This document shows, one piece after another, positions 5,528 through 6,160 of a stretch of 6,160 nt of DNA (its first letter is position 1; each line of letters begins with the position of its first letter). This DNA is from Blastococcus sp. (GTDB lineage: Bacteria > Actinomycetota > Actinomycetes > Mycobacteriales > Geodermatophilaceae): contig JAOPUS010000304.1 in the NCBI GenBank assembly GCA_025963345.1, forward strand, positions 1 to 6,160, in the 5' to 3' direction. The notes below the pieces were generated by a model, which was given only the letters and a program-made list of their open reading frames with translations, was not told where the DNA came from and made no database searches. The position numbers and the translations under genes were made by a program.

Positions 5528-6160
5528 GTGCGGATCGCCACCTGGAACGTCAACTCCATCCGCAGCCGTGCCGACCGGGTGGCGGCCTTCCTGCAGCGGC
5601 ACGACGTCGACGTCCTCGCCCTCCAGGAGACCAAGTGCCGGGACGACCAGTTCCCGGAGATGATGTTCAGCGCCCTCGGCTACGAGGTCGCGCACGTCGG
5701 CTACTCGCAGTGGAACGGCGTCGCCATCCTGTCCCGCGTGGGGCTGGAGGACGTCACGGTCGGTTTCCCCGGCCAGCCCGGCTGGGGTGAGGAGCCCGGT
5801 GCCGAGGCCCGGGCGATCGGCGCCACCTGCGGCGGCGTCCGGGTGTGGAGCCTGTACGTGCCCAACGGCCGCACGCTGAGCGATCCGCACTACACCTACA
5901 AGCTCCAGTGGCTCGAGGCCCTGCGGACGACGGCCGACGGCTGGCTGACCGAGGACCCGGCGGCGCAGGTCGCGCTGGTCGGCGACTGGAACATCGCGCC
6001 GGAGAACGACGACGTGTGGGACATGACCGTGTTCTCGCACTCGACGCACGTCTCCCCGCCCGAGCGCGCGGCCTTCCGCGGCGTCGTCGAGGCCGGGTAC
6101 TCCGACGTCGTCCGCCCGTACACGCCCGGGCCGGGCGTCTACACCTACTGGGACTACACG
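5528..6160 (+). CDS. xthA: Exodeoxyribonuclease III (AP endonuclease), 3' end cut by window edge
   Basis: XthA is a Mg-dependent base-excision-repair nuclease that nicks DNA at abasic sites and trims 3' blocking groups and 3' ends of duplex DNA. The 211 codons present begin MRIATWNVNSIRSR and align by position with E. coli ExoIII. The metal and catalytic residues seen are N7 (WNVN), E34 (LQETK), Y110 (LYVPNG), and D153 and N155 (VGDWNIAPE). YTYWDY at 205-210 matches the family segment before the last catalytic Asp-His pair, which lies beyond the window. Family members are about 260-270 residues, so roughly 50-60 are missing. GTG 5528 is chosen because it puts N7 and E34 at the same numbers as in E. 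coli. There is no ribosome binding site, so translation may be leaderless. The gene follows the desaturase by 65 bases and a hairpin, so it is probably separately transcribed. Confidence 0.96.
   Translation, partial: MRIATWNVNSIRSRADRVAAFLQRHDVDVLALQETKCRDDQFPEMMFSALGYEVAHVGYSQWNGVAILSRVGLEDVTVGFPGQPGWGEEPGAEARAIGATCGGVRVWSLYVPNGRTLSDPHYTYKLQWLEALRTTADGWLTEDPAAQVALVGDWNIAPENDDVWDMTVFSHSTHVSPPERAAFRGVVEAGYSDVVRPYTPGPGVYTYWDYT

Overview
The window is high-GC DNA with dense, G/C-ended codon use, tight gene spacing and GTG starts, which points to an actinobacterium. The protein style (a polyketide-exporter-type ABC pair, a multi-spanning LytR-CpsA-Psr protein and a soluble acyl-ACP desaturase) would fit the Geodermatophilaceae (Blastococcus, Modestobacter, Geodermatophilus) or a close relative. 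That family placement is an inference from general resemblance, not a search result.

Layout from left to right. (1) The last 41 codons of a VOC (glyoxalase-fold) protein end at 126. (2) A 52-bp gap carries a 13-bp-period repeat. It leads into a two-gene operon, an ABC ATPase (179-1105) and its 534-residue permease (1102-2706), whose reading frames overlap by GTGA. (3) Convergent to this, and separated from it by 10 bp, a LytR-CpsA-Psr (LCP) cell-wall ligase lies on the minus strand (2717 to about 4264). The two TGA stop codons form the arms of one hairpin. (4) A divergent intergenic region (about 4265-4511) holds three 15-bp-period repeats with nested TACG/CGTA palindromes, followed by a strong ribosome binding site. 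(5) An acyl-ACP desaturase (4512-5462) has all diiron ligands in place and is followed by a GC-rich hairpin. (6) An exonuclease III gene (xthA) starts at 5528 without a Shine-Dalgarno and runs off the right edge.

The genes do not form a single pathway. The LCP protein (glycopolymer attachment to peptidoglycan) and the desaturase (unsaturated fatty acids for membrane lipids) both serve the cell envelope and share a divergent control region. The ABC pair is a probable drug or lipid exporter. XthA is a housekeeping DNA-repair enzyme. I see no mobile element, CRISPR array, tRNA or rRNA, and no clearly new multi-gene system. The points most worth a second look are non-coding: the phased repeat operator at 4452-4496, the stop-codon hairpin at 2692-2723, and the two apparently leaderless starts at 179 and 5528.
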